64,000 nt of DNA from Cecembia calidifontis. Lineage in GTDB: Bacteria; Bacteroidota; Bacteroidia; Cytophagales; Cyclobacteriaceae. Of the stretch, positions 18,941 through 27,968 are shown piece after piece. The position numbers and the translations under genes are program-made. The first letter of the stretch is position 1, and each line of letters opens with the position of its first letter. The notes beneath the pieces were generated by a model, which worked only from the letters and a program-made list of their open reading frames with translations, was not told where the DNA came from and made no database searches. Location of the stretch: the NCBI RefSeq assembly GCF_004216715.1, contig NZ_SGXG01000001.1, positions 3,828,501-3,892,500 on the forward strand, read 5' to 3'.

Positions 18941-21307
18941 TTATTCAGATTTTAAAGTTCCCACAGGATTAATCTGAGCAGCTTTCCAAGCCTGCAGGCT
19001 TACTGTAAGGTAGGCTATTGCGAAAATAACCCCAGCTGCCATTGGGATAAACCACCACTCAAAATCAATCCTGTAGGCATACCCTTCCAACCAATCCTGT
19101 ATCAACCAACAGGCGATGGCAGAACCGATTAAAACAGAAATGGAAACAATCATTATAAATTCCCTATTGATCACATGGAGAATGGACAAGGTACTTGCTC
19201 CCAACACTTTTCGGATGCCAATCTCTTTTGTTTTTTGTTCCGCTATATGGGCAGAGAGACCAAACAAACCCAAACAGGAAATCAGGATGGTCAGGATGCT
19301 GAAGTACTTCGCTAACTCCCTCGTTCTGATGTCTTCTTCATACAAACTGGCATAATTGTCATCCATAAAAACATATTGGAAAGGGAATAAAGGCTCGAAT
19401 GCTTCTGCTGTTTTTTTGATCTCTTCCAAAGTTTCACGCATATGCCCTGGTGAAACTTTGATATATGCCCTGGTGGCAAATGAAGGGTCAAGAATAATAA
19501 TAGCGGGTTCCATGCCCTGATGAAAACTCTGGAAATGAAAATCCTCCACGACTCCAAGGATTTGCAGCTCCTCATCCCAAGTGATACTGACTGGGTCAGG
19601 TTGATCTTGTGAAATGAGTTCATAAGCCCTTCTATTGATGATTACCTTTGACAAAGAGTCGGAAGCTCTTTCTATAGAATAATCCTCTCCTTGGATCAAC
19701 TTTAAGCCCATAGTCTGAATAAAATCATAATCCACCCGCATAATTTCAAAAAGGGCTTTGAAATCAGGATCTTTACCTTCCCATGAAACACTGCCTGTAT
19801 TGGACATTCTTCCCAAAAGAGAATGATTAGAACGTGTCACTGATTGAACATGCGGCAGTTGCTTCAATTCTTCCTTGAAAATATCATAATTATCAAACAA
19901 CCTTCCTTCCAGCTGCACCAGGAGCAATTGGTCTTTGTTGTAACCCAGATCTTTGTTCAGCGCAAAGTTGATTTGTTTAAATACCACAATCGTGGCCAAA
20001 ATCAACATGGTCGCCAAGATGAACTGAAAAAGGACCAGGCCTTTTCTTGCCACCACTACCCCTCTTCCTGATTTGGTAAAATTTCTGAATACTGAAACCA
20101 CCTTGGTAGCAGACATATAAAATGCAGGATAGCTTCCCGCTACTATTCCGGTAATCATAAGTACCAATAACAATTGAGCCCAAAAAACCCAATCAGTATA
20201 AGGAATTACCATTACTTTTCCGGTCAGGTTGTTGAATATAGGGAGGGTCAATTCCACCAACAGCAAAGCCACAACACCAGCAGCAAAGGAAATTAAAATG
20301 GATTCGGTCAAAAACTGAGAGACCAATTCATTTTTCTCTGCGCCGACCACTTTTCTCACACCAACTTCTTTGTACCGCTTTTGGGATTTGGCAGTAGAGA
20401 GATTCATAAAATTGATACAGGCAATCAAAAGGACAAAAATCCCAATAAGAGAAAACAGCCTAACATATTCGATCCTTCCTCCTTGTTGCATGCCATCTTT
20501 GAAACTTCCATAGAGGTAAAGGCCCTTTTGGGGATAAGCAAAAAGCTGCACATTACTTCCCTCATTTCTTTGCGCGATAAAATCTTCTATTTTGGCAGAA
20601 AATCCCTTTGCGTCAGTATCCTTATGCAATTTTACAATGGTACTTGGACCATTGTTTCCCCAATGTTTTAGCCATCCATTGTATGGTTTGTCAAACCAGA
20701 ATTGAGCGGGCAATATGAATTCAAACTGACTGCTCACTTCCTGGGGATTACGCTTAATCACCCCTGTAACTATAAAGGATGTTTCACCATCAGTTTCCTT
20801 CATTAGTACAGTTTCCCCAATTACATCTGCCTTTCCAAAAAACTTGATCGCCGCCTCATCTGTCAGTACAATATGGCTAGGCTCAGTTAAAGCCAAATCT
20901 CTGCTTCCATGCAAAAATTTGTACTGCATGATATGAAGGTAATCAGGTTCAGCATAGAAACCTGAAATGTTAAGCTTCGTGTCTCCTACGACAAACAGCA
21001 GGGTCTCATTCCAAGAATAGCAAGCCGAACGTTCCACTTCCGGAAACTCTTCTTTCAAGGCAGCTGCCAAAACACCTGGTGTGGAGTTGGTGGTAAAAAT
21101 ATCGGAACCATAACGCTGGTGTTCCATGATCCGGTAAACCTGTTCCATTTCAGGGAAGGACTGGTTCATATTCAGCTCGCTCTTGACCCACAAACCAATG
21201 GAAATGGTGGCCCATAAGCCCAAAGCCAGACCAAAGAGGTTGATGAAAAAAGTCAACTTATGCTTGGCAAAGCCACGAATAGCGATTTTGAAGTAGTTGG
21301 AAAACAT
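18941..21307 (-). CDS. Double-FtsX (MacB-like) ABC transporter permease 4
   Basis: 788 residues (N-terminus MFSNYFKIAIRGFAKHK). Eight membrane segments in the double-FtsX pattern, with signatures KEVGVRKVVGA and KEIGIRKVLGA. The C-terminal NPVGTLKSE closely matches that of the other permeases (NPVDTLKSE, NPVSNLKED). Upstream DNA up to the next ATPase gene (24494) has been invaded by IS256 and IS3 copy 3. Without them the gap would be about 480 bp, so its native promoter is either lost, displaced, or the gene depended on read-through from the ATPase. Confidence 0.87.
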   Translation of the reverse strand: MFSNYFKIAIRGFAKHKLTFFINLFGLALGLWATISIGLWVKSELNMNQSFPEMEQVYRIMEHQRYGSDIFTTNSTPGVLAAALKEEFPEVERSACYSWNETLLFVVGDTKLNISGFYAEPDYLHIMQYKFLHGSRDLALTEPSHIVLTDEAAIKFFGKADVIGETVLMKETDGETSFIVTGVIKRNPQEVSSQFEFILPAQFWFDKPYNGWLKHWGNNGPSTIVKLHKDTDAKGFSAKIEDFIAQRNEGSNVQLFAYPQKGLYLYGSFKDGMQQGGRIEYVRLFSLIGIFVLLIACINFMNLSTAKSQKRYKEVGVRKVVGAEKNELVSQFLTESILISFAAGVVALLLVELTLPIFNNLTGKVMVIPYTDWVFWAQLLLVLMITGIVAGSYPAFYMSATKVVSVFRNFTKSGRGVVVARKGLVLFQFILATMLILATIVVFKQINFALNKDLGYNKDQLLLVQLEGRLFDNYDIFKEELKQLPHVQSVTRSNHSLLGRMSNTGSVSWEGKDPDFKALFEIMRVDYDFIQTMGLKLIQGEDYSIERASDSLSKVIINRRAYELISQDQPDPVSITWDEELQILGVVEDFHFQSFHQGMEPAIIILDPSFATRAYIKVSPGHMRETLEEIKKTAEAFEPLFPFQYVFMDDNYASLYEEDIRTRELAKYFSILTILISCLGLFGLSAHIAEQKTKEIGIRKVLGASTLSILHVINREFIMIVSISVLIGSAIACWLIQDWLEGYAYRIDFEWWFIPMAAGVIFAIAYLTVSLQAWKAAQINPVGTLKSE

Positions 21308-21480
21308 AGTGAAAAGGGTTGTAAGGTTGTCAGGATTAATTAGACCCGTCCTAGGGTTTTGTTGTAATGGTTGTAACTGTTTTCAGACCATCGTTCGAAA
21401 ATCTATCACTTCAATTTGAGCTCTTGGAATTCCTCGGGACAAGACCTTCTTGATTTTTCTTTTGGACACTATCCCGATAA

Positions 21481-22760
21481 GTGTGTAAACTTCAAATTAT
21501 GGTTTTATTGTCAGGTATCAAGAAGCCTGACCCTATCACCAAATATAAGCAGGAAACTGTTAAGAATAGCTCCCCAGTCTCTGATAGGCATAGTCCATTT
21601 TTTCGATGCTTCTCTTGCAGCCAGGAAAACAGACTTCATTACGGCATCATCTGTCGGGAAAGAGAGCTTGTTTTTGGTGTATTTTCTGATCTTTCCATTG
21701 AGATTTTCAATCAGGTTGGTGGTATAGATGATTTTACGGATTTCAGCCGGGTAATCGAAGAAAACGGTGAGTTCATCCCAGTTGTCCCTCCAGCTTTTGA
21801 TGGCATAAGCGTATTTGGATTCCCATTTTTTGGCAAAATCGTTCAGGGCAGCCCAAGCAGCATCTTTTGTAGGGGCGGTATAAATTTCCTTCATATCCCT
21901 TGTAAACGCCCTGCGGTCTTTCCATGCGACATATCTACATGCGTTTCTGATCTGGTGGACGACACATATCTGAGTGACTGATTGGGGGAATGAAGCTTTT
22001 ATCGTATCAGTAAACCCGTTCAGGTTGTCAGTTGCCGTTATGAGAATATCTTCAACCCCTCTGGCTTTCAGGTCGGTGAGTACCCCCATCCAGAAAGCCG
22101 AAGATTCATTCTTGCCAAGCCAAAGGCCTAGGATCTCTTTAAGGCCGTTAGTTCTGAGGCCAACGGCAATATAAACGGTCTTGTTGACCACTTTGGAGTT
22201 CTCCCTGACTTTGAAGGATATACCATCCATCCAAACGATCAGGTATACAGGGTCAAGCGGCCTGTTTCTCCATGCAACAATATCCTCCGCTACGGCACCG
22301 GTAACCCTTGAGATGGTGGAGGAGGAAACATTGATGTCATAAAGCTCCCGGATCTGTTCTTCGATGTCCTGGTTTGACATTCCCTTGGCATACATGGAAA
22401 TGATCACGTTTTCAACGCCCTCCGCCATGCTTCTGCGTTTGGGCACAAGGGCAGGCTCAAAGCTGCCGTCCCTGTCTCTTGGGACTCTGATTTCAGCTTC
22501 CCCAAATGTGTTTTTTATTGTTTTGGTGGAATAGCCGTTCCTTGAATTGGGATTATCGGAATTCTGATGCTTTTCATAGCCAAGATGGGCATCCAGCTCG
22601 CCTTCAAGCATTTTCTCAACGGCTCTTTTCTGAAGCTGTTGAAGGAAGGAATTAAGCTCCCCGGCAGTCCTGAACTGCTTGAGGAAGTCATCATTTAGGA
22701 GATCTTCTTTTTTCATTTTTGTAATCTGTGTGTTATAAAGGTAAGAAATTGTCCACACAC
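21481..22760 (-). mobile_element. IS256-family insertion sequence
   Basis: About 1.28 kb around one transposase gene. The suggested ends are GTGTGTAAAC (plus strand, from 21481) and GTGTGTGGAC (minus strand, to 22760), 8 of 10 identical. No 8-9-bp target duplication is visible, so the exact ends are uncertain or the flanks have rearranged. Confidence 0.75.
21511..22716 (-). CDS. IS256-family (mutator type) transposase
   Basis: 401 residues from the ATG giving MKKEDLLNDDFLKQF; an upstream in-frame start at 22758 would overlap the inverted repeat and is less likely. Typical mutator blocks are present: VYIAVGLRTNGLKEILGLWLG, the DDE Asp in ITATDNLNG, QICVVHQIRNACRYVAWKDR, and the C-terminal YTTNLIENLNGKIRK with the catalytic Glu. 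Length matches the family, and no frameshift is seen. Confidence 0.95.
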   Translation of the reverse strand: MKKEDLLNDDFLKQFRTAGELNSFLQQLQKRAVEKMLEGELDAHLGYEKHQNSDNPNSRNGYSTKTIKNTFGEAEIRVPRDRDGSFEPALVPKRRSMAEGVENVIISMYAKGMSNQDIEEQIRELYDINVSSSTISRVTGAVAEDIVAWRNRPLDPVYLIVWMDGISFKVRENSKVVNKTVYIAVGLRTNGLKEILGLWLGKNESSAFWMGVLTDLKARGVEDILITATDNLNGFTDTIKASFPQSVTQICVVHQIRNACRYVAWKDRRAFTRDMKEIYTAPTKDAAWAALNDFAKKWESKYAYAIKSWRDNWDELTVFFDYPAEIRKIIYTTNLIENLNGKIRKYTKNKLSFPTDDAVMKSVFLAAREASKKWTMPIRDWGAILNSFLLIFGDRVRLLDT

Positions 22761-22786
22761 AGACCGGGGGGCGCCTACCGCGGGTT

Positions 22787-22836
22787 CCTCAAATTCCCTG
22801 TGCGATTTCTTCTAAATCACACAGAGAATTTCGAGG
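22787..22836. repeat. Imperfect 22-bp inverted repeat between IS256 and IS3
   Basis: The arm at 22787-22808 pairs with the arm at 22814-22836 with three mismatches and one bulge around the loop CTTCT. No T-run follows. It lies in the remnant of the original upstream region of permease 4 and could be an mRNA leader structure or a small mobile-element end. Confidence 0.55.
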
Positions 22837-23143
22837 TTTAACTTTAACTTCGTAAGTAGTGAAACCAACTTACACAGTTTGTGTCATAGTCCCTTCTTTT
22901 GTAATTACCTCTTCTGAAATGACATGGTACAACTTGTCCGCCAAGGGGGATGGTACTTACAAATTTTCATTCCGAAATCCGACTTTTAACTTCCGCATTA
23001 GTCTTGTTTCTTGTCTCTTGTTTCTCTGTCACGTCCTGATTTTACTTGACACTTTTTTCTTTGTTTTTTCTTTTATTTTCAATCCTCTTAAATGCCCTAG
23101 AGCCCAAGTAAGGAGACCTGTCAAGGCCGGAGCGAAGCGACGT

Positions 23144-24022
23144 TTATATAGCCTTGACAGGTCTCTGTCTTGGGCTACTTTTGCGTTTGAGAGATGAAAA
23201 CACTGTTAGTCCCTCATGTACCTCAATCGGCTTCTTCATATTTAATGAACAATGTGGCCTCTTTTCATTGTAGGCCCATACTCCATGCCTTACTGCTGCA
23301 AACGCTTCTTTGAGATTCTTAAACCTGTCCCCAAGTTTATATTCAATCTTCAGAATCCCGTTAACCCGCTCTGCCATTGCATTATCATAGCAATTCCCTG
23401 CTTCTCCCATACTGGACTTTATACCTTCCTTTTCCAGTAATTCAGTATAAATCTTACTGCAATACTGAAAGCCCCTATCTGAGTGATGAACAATGCCTTC
23501 TGTTGACGGACATTGTTCTATCGCCATTTTTAAGGCTTCTACAGCACATTTTGACTCAAGCGTATTCCCCAAATACCATCCTACTATCTTCCTGCTGTAT
23601 GCATCGGTAATAAGATACAGGTACCTGAAGGAATCCCCGACACGGATATAGGTTATGTCCGAAACCCAGGCCTGATGGGCAGTGGTCCAGACATTGCCAT
23701 TGAACAGATCCTCATATTTACTGTAGCGCATAAATGACTGCGTTGTAACAACATACTTCCTCTTGCGCTTGACCAGCAAGCCTTCAGAACGCAACAACTC
23801 AAAGAGCCTGTCCCTTCCTATGCTGATCTCCAACCTCACCGCATCTTCTCTGATCAACTCCTGAAGCTTTCTTGTGCCCATCATCGGATGCGTCCTCCGG
23901 TAATCCCGGACAAGCTCCAATACCAGGTCGTATTGCGCTTCCTCCTTCAACTTGGAGTCCATCCAACCATAATATGCTGACCTACTGTAACCAAAGTAAG
24001 TACAACCGGACTTAACGCTCAC
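23144..24022 (-). CDS. IS3-family transposase OrfB (copy 3)
   Basis: 292 residues, identical in protein sequence to the other two OrfB copies, DDE residues intact. Confidence 0.93.
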   Translation of the reverse strand: MSVKSGCTYFGYSRSAYYGWMDSKLKEEAQYDLVLELVRDYRRTHPMMGTRKLQELIREDAVRLEISIGRDRLFELLRSEGLLVKRKRKYVVTTQSFMRYSKYEDLFNGNVWTTAHQAWVSDITYIRVGDSFRYLYLITDAYSRKIVGWYLGNTLESKCAVEALKMAIEQCPSTEGIVHHSDRGFQYCSKIYTELLEKEGIKSSMGEAGNCYDNAMAERVNGILKIEYKLGDRFKNLKEAFAAVRHGVWAYNEKRPHCSLNMKKPIEVHEGLTVFSSLKRKSSPRQRPVKAI

Positions 24023-24399
24023 TTCTTCAGGCCTTTTTGAAACAGTCCGTTGCCAAAGTTTTTTTTTAAATCCGTCTTGTATTCATCATTTGAAACATCT
24101 ATCAGCGTCTCAAGCATCTTGTTGGCAACTATCGAATCGGCCAAGGCAAGTTTTAACCTCTTGTTCTCCTCTTCCAGTTCCTTAAGTCTTCTCTTCTCAT
24201 CCATAGTCTCTATTCTAACCCTTTTGTTCAACAAATGATCCCTGCCAAAGGACCTGACCCACCTCTGGATCGTCTCCGCTCCTCTAATATCATACTTCTT
24301 TTGAAGATAAGAATAGGAACTTCCATTTTCCAGCTCCTCTACTACTTGCTTCTTGAAGCTAATACTGTACCTGTTAAATTCCCGAACCGTTTTTGTCAT
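24019..24399 (-). CDS. IS3-family transposase OrfA (copy 3)
   Basis: 126 residues, differing from copies 1 and 2 only by DVSNDEY in place of DVANDEY. The frameshift run is intact. Confidence 0.92.
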   Translation of the reverse strand: MTKTVREFNRYSISFKKQVVEELENGSSYSYLQKKYDIRGAETIQRWVRSFGRDHLLNKRVRIETMDEKRRLKELEEENKRLKLALADSIVANKMLETLIDVSNDEYKTDLKKNFGNGLFQKGLKK

Positions 24400-24493
24400 T
24401 TTTTTCCTGTTTTTAGTTTGACTTAATCTGTCAAGCTATTTCAGGACGTGACACTCATTTCTTATTTCTCAAGTCTCGCTTCTCGCTTCTCAT

Positions 24494-25192
24494 CTAAATA
24501 TGAAATTGCTCCCTGATATTTTCCGTCACCACCTTCCCATCAAAGAGATTGATAATCCTATGCGCATAATTGGCATCATGGGGCGAGTGGGTTACCATCA
24601 CAATGGTAGTACCTTCATTGTTCAATTCCTCCAGAAGCCGCATTACCTCTTCCCCATTGGCGGAATCCAGGTTACCTGTAGGTTCATCTGCCAAAATCAC
24701 AGAAGGCTTCGCTACGATTGCTCGGGCTATAGCCACCCTCTGCTGTTGACCACCGGAAAGCTGCTGTGGGAAATGGTCCCTTCTGTGCATAATATTCATC
24801 CTGGTAAGGACTTCTTCCACCCTTCTTTTTCTTTCATCGGCTGGAGTTTTTAAATACAGCAAGGGAAGTTCCACATTTTCAAATACTGTCAGCTCATCGA
24901 TCAGGTTAAAGCTCTGAAAGACAAAACCAATATTACCCTTCCTCAGTTGAGAGCGCTGCCTCTCAGAAAATCTTGCAACTTCCTGGTCAAGAAAATGGTA
25001 TTGACCTGCTTCGGGGTTGTCCAAAAGTCCGATGATATTTAACAATGTGGATTTACCACATCCTGAAGGCCCCATGATGGCCACAAATTCACCCTTTTTG
25101 ATTTCGATATTGATATCGTCCAAAGCGGTGGTCTCTACCTCTTCTGTGGTGTAAAGCTTTTTGAGATTAACTGTCTTGATGATATTTTCCAT
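24494..25192 (-). CDS. MacB/LolD-type ABC transporter ATPase
   Basis: 232 residues from the ATG giving MENIIKTVNLKKLYTT. A longer reading from TTG at 25213 is less likely. Canonical motifs: Walker A GPSGCGKST, Q-loop FQSFNLIDELT, signature LSGGQQQRVAIARAI, Walker B ILADEPT and a normal D-loop NLDS. It should energise the FtsX-type permeases of this locus. It has its own sigma-54-like promoter (25241-25256) and enhancer dyad (25317-25342), and permease 4 is the next native gene downstream. Confidence 0.92.
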   Translation of the reverse strand: MENIIKTVNLKKLYTTEEVETTALDDINIEIKKGEFVAIMGPSGCGKSTLLNIIGLLDNPEAGQYHFLDQEVARFSERQRSQLRKGNIGFVFQSFNLIDELTVFENVELPLLYLKTPADERKRRVEEVLTRMNIMHRRDHFPQQLSGGQQQRVAIARAIVAKPSVILADEPTGNLDSANGEEVMRLLEELNNEGTTIVMVTHSPHDANYAHRIINLFDGKVVTENIREQFHI

Positions 25193-25240
25193 AGGTATGC
25201 TGAAATTTGTCAAATGTTAAAATTTACCTGTGATTGCTAA

Positions 25241-25256
25241 GGCCAATCGTATGCCA
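25241..25256 (-). promoter_or_regulatory. Sigma-54 promoter of the ATPase gene
   Basis: The minus strand reads TGGCATACGATTGGCC, with GG and GC spaced by ten bases as required for -24/-12 elements. It differs from the HlyD promoter (27640-27655) at only two of 16 positions. Transcription would start about 35 bases before the ATG. Confidence 0.75.
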
Positions 25257-25316
25257 TAAAGAAAAAGGCCATTAATCAATTATACAGGCCATTTTTTACT
25301 TTTTCACTCAAAATTT

Positions 25317-25342
25317 CCGAACATTTTCGTCCGCGCACGGAC
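25317..25342 (-). promoter_or_regulatory. Composite dyad, putative activator enhancer site C
   Basis: The plus strand reads CCGAACA-N5-GTCCG-CGCA-CGGAC, with a perfect dyad. It starts 61 bp from the promoter at 25241-25256 and lies between the SDR stop and the ATPase gene. Confidence 0.7.
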
Positions 25343-25370
25343 AAACAAAAAATATATTTTGAGTTTTTTG

Positions 25371-26183
25371 TTATTCTCCCATCGGTTCAGGTTTAGCTTC
25401 GGCTCCAGCCAAAATGCCCCCATCTACGTTCAACTCAATTCCGGTCACATATTTGGACTCCACTGAGGCAAGATACAAAGCTGCATATGCCACATCTTCC
25501 GGTTGGCCAAAATGTCCCATCGGAATACCTTTTTCAACGGAGGCTATGATCAGGTCCCTGACTTCCCCCTCCCCTAACATTACATCCCACATGGGAGTCA
25601 TGATGGCGGCAGGGTGGATAGAATTACACCTTATGTGGTAACCTTTTTCGGCACAATGTAAAGCTACCGACTTGGTATGGTTTCTGACAGCAGCTTTGCT
25701 TGCCGCATAGGCAGCTGCTCCCGGGATTCCCACAATGCCGCTCCTGGATGAAATGTTGATGATACTTCCCCCTCCTTTTCTTTTCATCCAATCGATGGCA
25801 TATTTGCAGCCCAACATGCTTCCATTAAGATTGACTGCCATGACTTCTGTCCAGGAATCGAGATCCACCATTTCTGCATCATGGGGGCCATTGGTCTCCA
25901 AAAATCCGGTGATACCGGCATTATTAACCAAAACATCCAGTCCTCCAAATTCAGTAATTATAATTTTGGACATGTCCTTCCATTCATGCTCATATTTAAC
26001 ATTCAAATGGAAATAATAGGCCCTTTCCCCCAATTCGGCAACCAAAACCTTACCTTTGGTATCTAAAATATCGGTTACAATGACTACAGCTCCTTCCTGA
26101 TGAAATTTTCTGGCAATGGCTGCTCCAATACCTCTTGCGGCACCGGTAATCAAGGCAATTTTATTTTCAAGTCTCTTGTTCAT
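25371..26183 (-). CDS. Short-chain dehydrogenase/reductase (SDR)
   Basis: 270 residues from MNKRLENKIALITG; a longer in-frame reading begins in an unlikely region that includes the HlyD terminator. Classical SDR motifs: TGAARGIG cofactor loop, DILDT after beta-2 (suggesting NAD preference), NNAG, the catalytic Ser in NISSRSG and YAASK. The C-terminal GIELNVDGGILAG is typical. The family oxidises or reduces alcohol/ketone substrates with NAD(P) and the substrate cannot be told. It lies inside the exporter locus but has no evident link to export. Confidence 0.88.
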   Translation of the reverse strand: MNKRLENKIALITGAARGIGAAIARKFHQEGAVVIVTDILDTKGKVLVAELGERAYYFHLNVKYEHEWKDMSKIIITEFGGLDVLVNNAGITGFLETNGPHDAEMVDLDSWTEVMAVNLNGSMLGCKYAIDWMKRKGGGSIINISSRSGIVGIPGAAAYAASKAAVRNHTKSVALHCAEKGYHIRCNSIHPAAIMTPMWDVMLGEGEVRDLIIASVEKGIPMGHFGQPEDVAYAALYLASVESKYVTGIELNVDGGILAGAEAKPEPMGE

Positions 26184-26281
26184 AAAGCAGTAGTAGATTA
26201 AAGTTAAAAGGATTGAAACAGGCCAGATATTGGTCCCTTTTCCTAATTGATGAAAACCAACCCTGTACAGTTGCATCGATG

Positions 26282-26310
26282 AAAAAAAAACCGATGGAAA
26301 ATCCATCGGT
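26282..26310 (-). terminator. Rho-independent terminator of the HlyD gene
   Basis: A perfect 9-bp stem ACCGATGGA/TCCATCGGT with a 3-base loop, followed on the minus strand by a run of about nine T. It separates the HlyD gene from the SDR and ATPase genes, consistent with separate promoters. Confidence 0.85.
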
Positions 26311-26355
26311 CTAATTTTTAACCCGTTTGCTGAAAAATACTAAAATTCCAGTTTC

Positions 26356-27606
26356 TCATTTAAGATTCAGCACCTCATTTTTCCCAAAATTCTCATAGCC
26401 GCTGACGATTACCTTTTCCCCCGGCTTCAATCCATCAATGACTTCGTAGAATTCGGGATTTTTCCGGCCTAAGCGAATCTCTCTTTTTTCCGCTTTTCCT
26501 GATTGCTGGTTTACGACAAAGACCCAATTCCCTCCTGTATCTTTATAAAATCCTCCTGTCGGCAATAATACAGCCTGCTGGCTTTCACCCAATTCCAACC
26601 TGATCCTGACAGTTTGCCCCCTTCTTATTCCATTGGGTATTTCACCGGTAAAAGCCATATCCACTTCAAACCTTCCTGCAGTCACATTGGGATAAATTTT
26701 AAAAATCTCAACTTCATAACTCCCTCCCGAAAAATTAAATGTTCCTTTTAAGCCAGTGTATACTCTGGGAAGGTACAATTCATCGATCTGAACCCTCACC
26801 TTGAACTTATCCAAAATATCTATTTGACCAAACCTTTGCCCCGGTGTAATAGATTGACCCACTTCAATTTGTTCGGTTGAAAGCTGTCCTGAAATCGGTG
26901 CCCTTACCGCCAAATTATCCAAAATATGACCCACTCCATCCAAAGACTGGTTCATCCTTCTTTCTGAATCCGACAGTTGCTTTTTTTGGATTGCACGGGA
27001 CATGGAATCATTTCTGTAGGCTTCATAAGTCAACCTTCTCCGTTTGACGTTATATTCGTACTGTTCCCTTACCTCCTCGAACTCCCTGTCTGAAACCAGT
27101 TTTTTGGTATGCAGTTCCCTGAACCTTTCGTATTGGGGCTTAAGTAAACTGATCTGATAATCAATTTCTGCCAATTGGGCCTGTTGGTTGAGGTCATTTT
27201 GGTCCAATTGCAACCTCACTTGCCTCAGGTTGTTGATCTGGAAATACAATCCGGATTCCCTTTCCATGACTTCGAGTTGGAGTTTGGAATTGGAAAGCAA
27301 CAGTATGGTATCACCACGGTTTACCAAAGCTCCTGACTCTCTCACAATCTGCTGGATATTTCCTCCTTCCAAAGCATCCAAATAAAATACCTCCCCAGGT
27401 TCAATGGTGCCACTTACTGGAATATAATCAGTAAACTCTCCTTCCTTAACCGTAGCAATGGTGATTCGTTCCATATTGACATTCATGGAAGACCTGGAGT
27501 CTGCAAAAAACAATTGATAGCTTATAAACCCCACTAACAAAACTCCTCCTGCGACTAAAGCGATACGTTTGGGAGTCCAGGTCTTTTTCTCAATTTTTCT
27601 GTCCAT
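26356..27606 (-). CDS. HlyD/MacA-type periplasmic adaptor
   Basis: 416 residues starting MDRKIEKKTWTPKR, with one N-terminal membrane anchor (about 15-35), a split biotinyl-lipoyl domain (GTIEPGEVFYLDAL..., VRAPISGQLS), a long coiled-coil hairpin between the halves and a C-terminal beta-barrel/MP domain (EKVIVSGYENFGKNEVLNL). A longer frame opens at a TTG at 27645, but that codon lies inside the sigma-54 promoter (27640-27655), so the ATG at 27606 is preferred. It should bridge the permeases to the TolC channel. The divergent regulator gene at 27969 shares its upstream region. Confidence 0.9.
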   Translation of the reverse strand: MDRKIEKKTWTPKRIALVAGGVLLVGFISYQLFFADSRSSMNVNMERITIATVKEGEFTDYIPVSGTIEPGEVFYLDALEGGNIQQIVRESGALVNRGDTILLLSNSKLQLEVMERESGLYFQINNLRQVRLQLDQNDLNQQAQLAEIDYQISLLKPQYERFRELHTKKLVSDREFEEVREQYEYNVKRRRLTYEAYRNDSMSRAIQKKQLSDSERRMNQSLDGVGHILDNLAVRAPISGQLSTEQIEVGQSITPGQRFGQIDILDKFKVRVQIDELYLPRVYTGLKGTFNFSGGSYEVEIFKIYPNVTAGRFEVDMAFTGEIPNGIRRGQTVRIRLELGESQQAVLLPTGGFYKDTGGNWVFVVNQQSGKAEKREIRLGRKNPEFYEVIDGLKPGEKVIVSGYENFGKNEVLNLK

Positions 27607-27639
27607 TATCCGTGAATCATTTTTTTCTGAATAATTATT

Positions 27640-27655
27640 TGCCAATAGTATGCCA
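27640..27655 (-). promoter_or_regulatory. Sigma-54 promoter of the HlyD gene
   Basis: The minus strand reads TGGCATACTATTGGCA, differing from TGGCAC-N5-TTGCA mainly by G for T in the -12 element. Expected transcription start is near 27628, leaving about 20 bases to the ATG at 27606. Confidence 0.78.
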
Positions 27656-27715
27656 TGCCTAAAAAGCCTGAAATCTGGCTGATTCCCCGTTTTTTGTATT
27701 CTTTCCTAAAAAATT

Positions 27716-27741
27716 CCGTACAAAATCGTCCGCCAGCGAAC
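27716..27741 (-). promoter_or_regulatory. Composite dyad, putative activator enhancer site D
   Basis: The plus strand reads CCGTACA-N5-GTCCG-CCAG-CGAAC. It starts 61 bp from the HlyD promoter and lies in the divergent region before the activator gene, so it could also mediate autoregulation. Confidence 0.65.
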
Positions 27742-27968
27742 AAAGCCATGCAACTCTACCGAACAGATTTCCATCTAACAGCCAAACGCATTTAAACAAA
27801 AATAAGCCAGCAATTAAAGAAAAAGGCGTTTTTGGCAAAACGAGTTGGGTACAGTTGATTTAGGAACGGGTTTTGGGAGAATATTTTGTACAAAGTACCA
27901 AGTGCAGGTAACAGCAATTGCTTTGATTGCCATGATGTTAAGAAATTTCAATAAATTAGAAGATACTC

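Larger units (their letters stand above)
23027..24453 (-). mobile_element. IS3-family insertion sequence, copy 3 of 3 (1427 bp)
   Basis: Same element as copies 1 and 2, flanked by a 3-bp CTC duplication (23024-23026, 24454-24456). One base differs from the other copies in orfA (24093), changing Ala to Ser. It is inserted in a pyrimidine-rich stretch upstream of permease 4 and downstream of the second ATPase gene. Confidence 0.95.

Noticed and set aside
22924..22950. A sixth possible enhancer dyad (TGGTACA-N4-GTCCG-CCAA-GGGGG)
   Set aside because: The spacing between half-sites is one base short, the right arm is degenerate and no TGGCAT promoter lies at the expected distance.
27607..27645. 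TTG start for the HlyD gene
   Set aside because: The codon lies inside the -24/-12 promoter, upstream of the expected transcription start.
27840..27870. A plus-strand sigma-54 promoter before the response regulator (TTGGCAAAACGAGTTGGG)
   Set aside because: The GG-to-GC spacing is wrong and no GC is present at -12.
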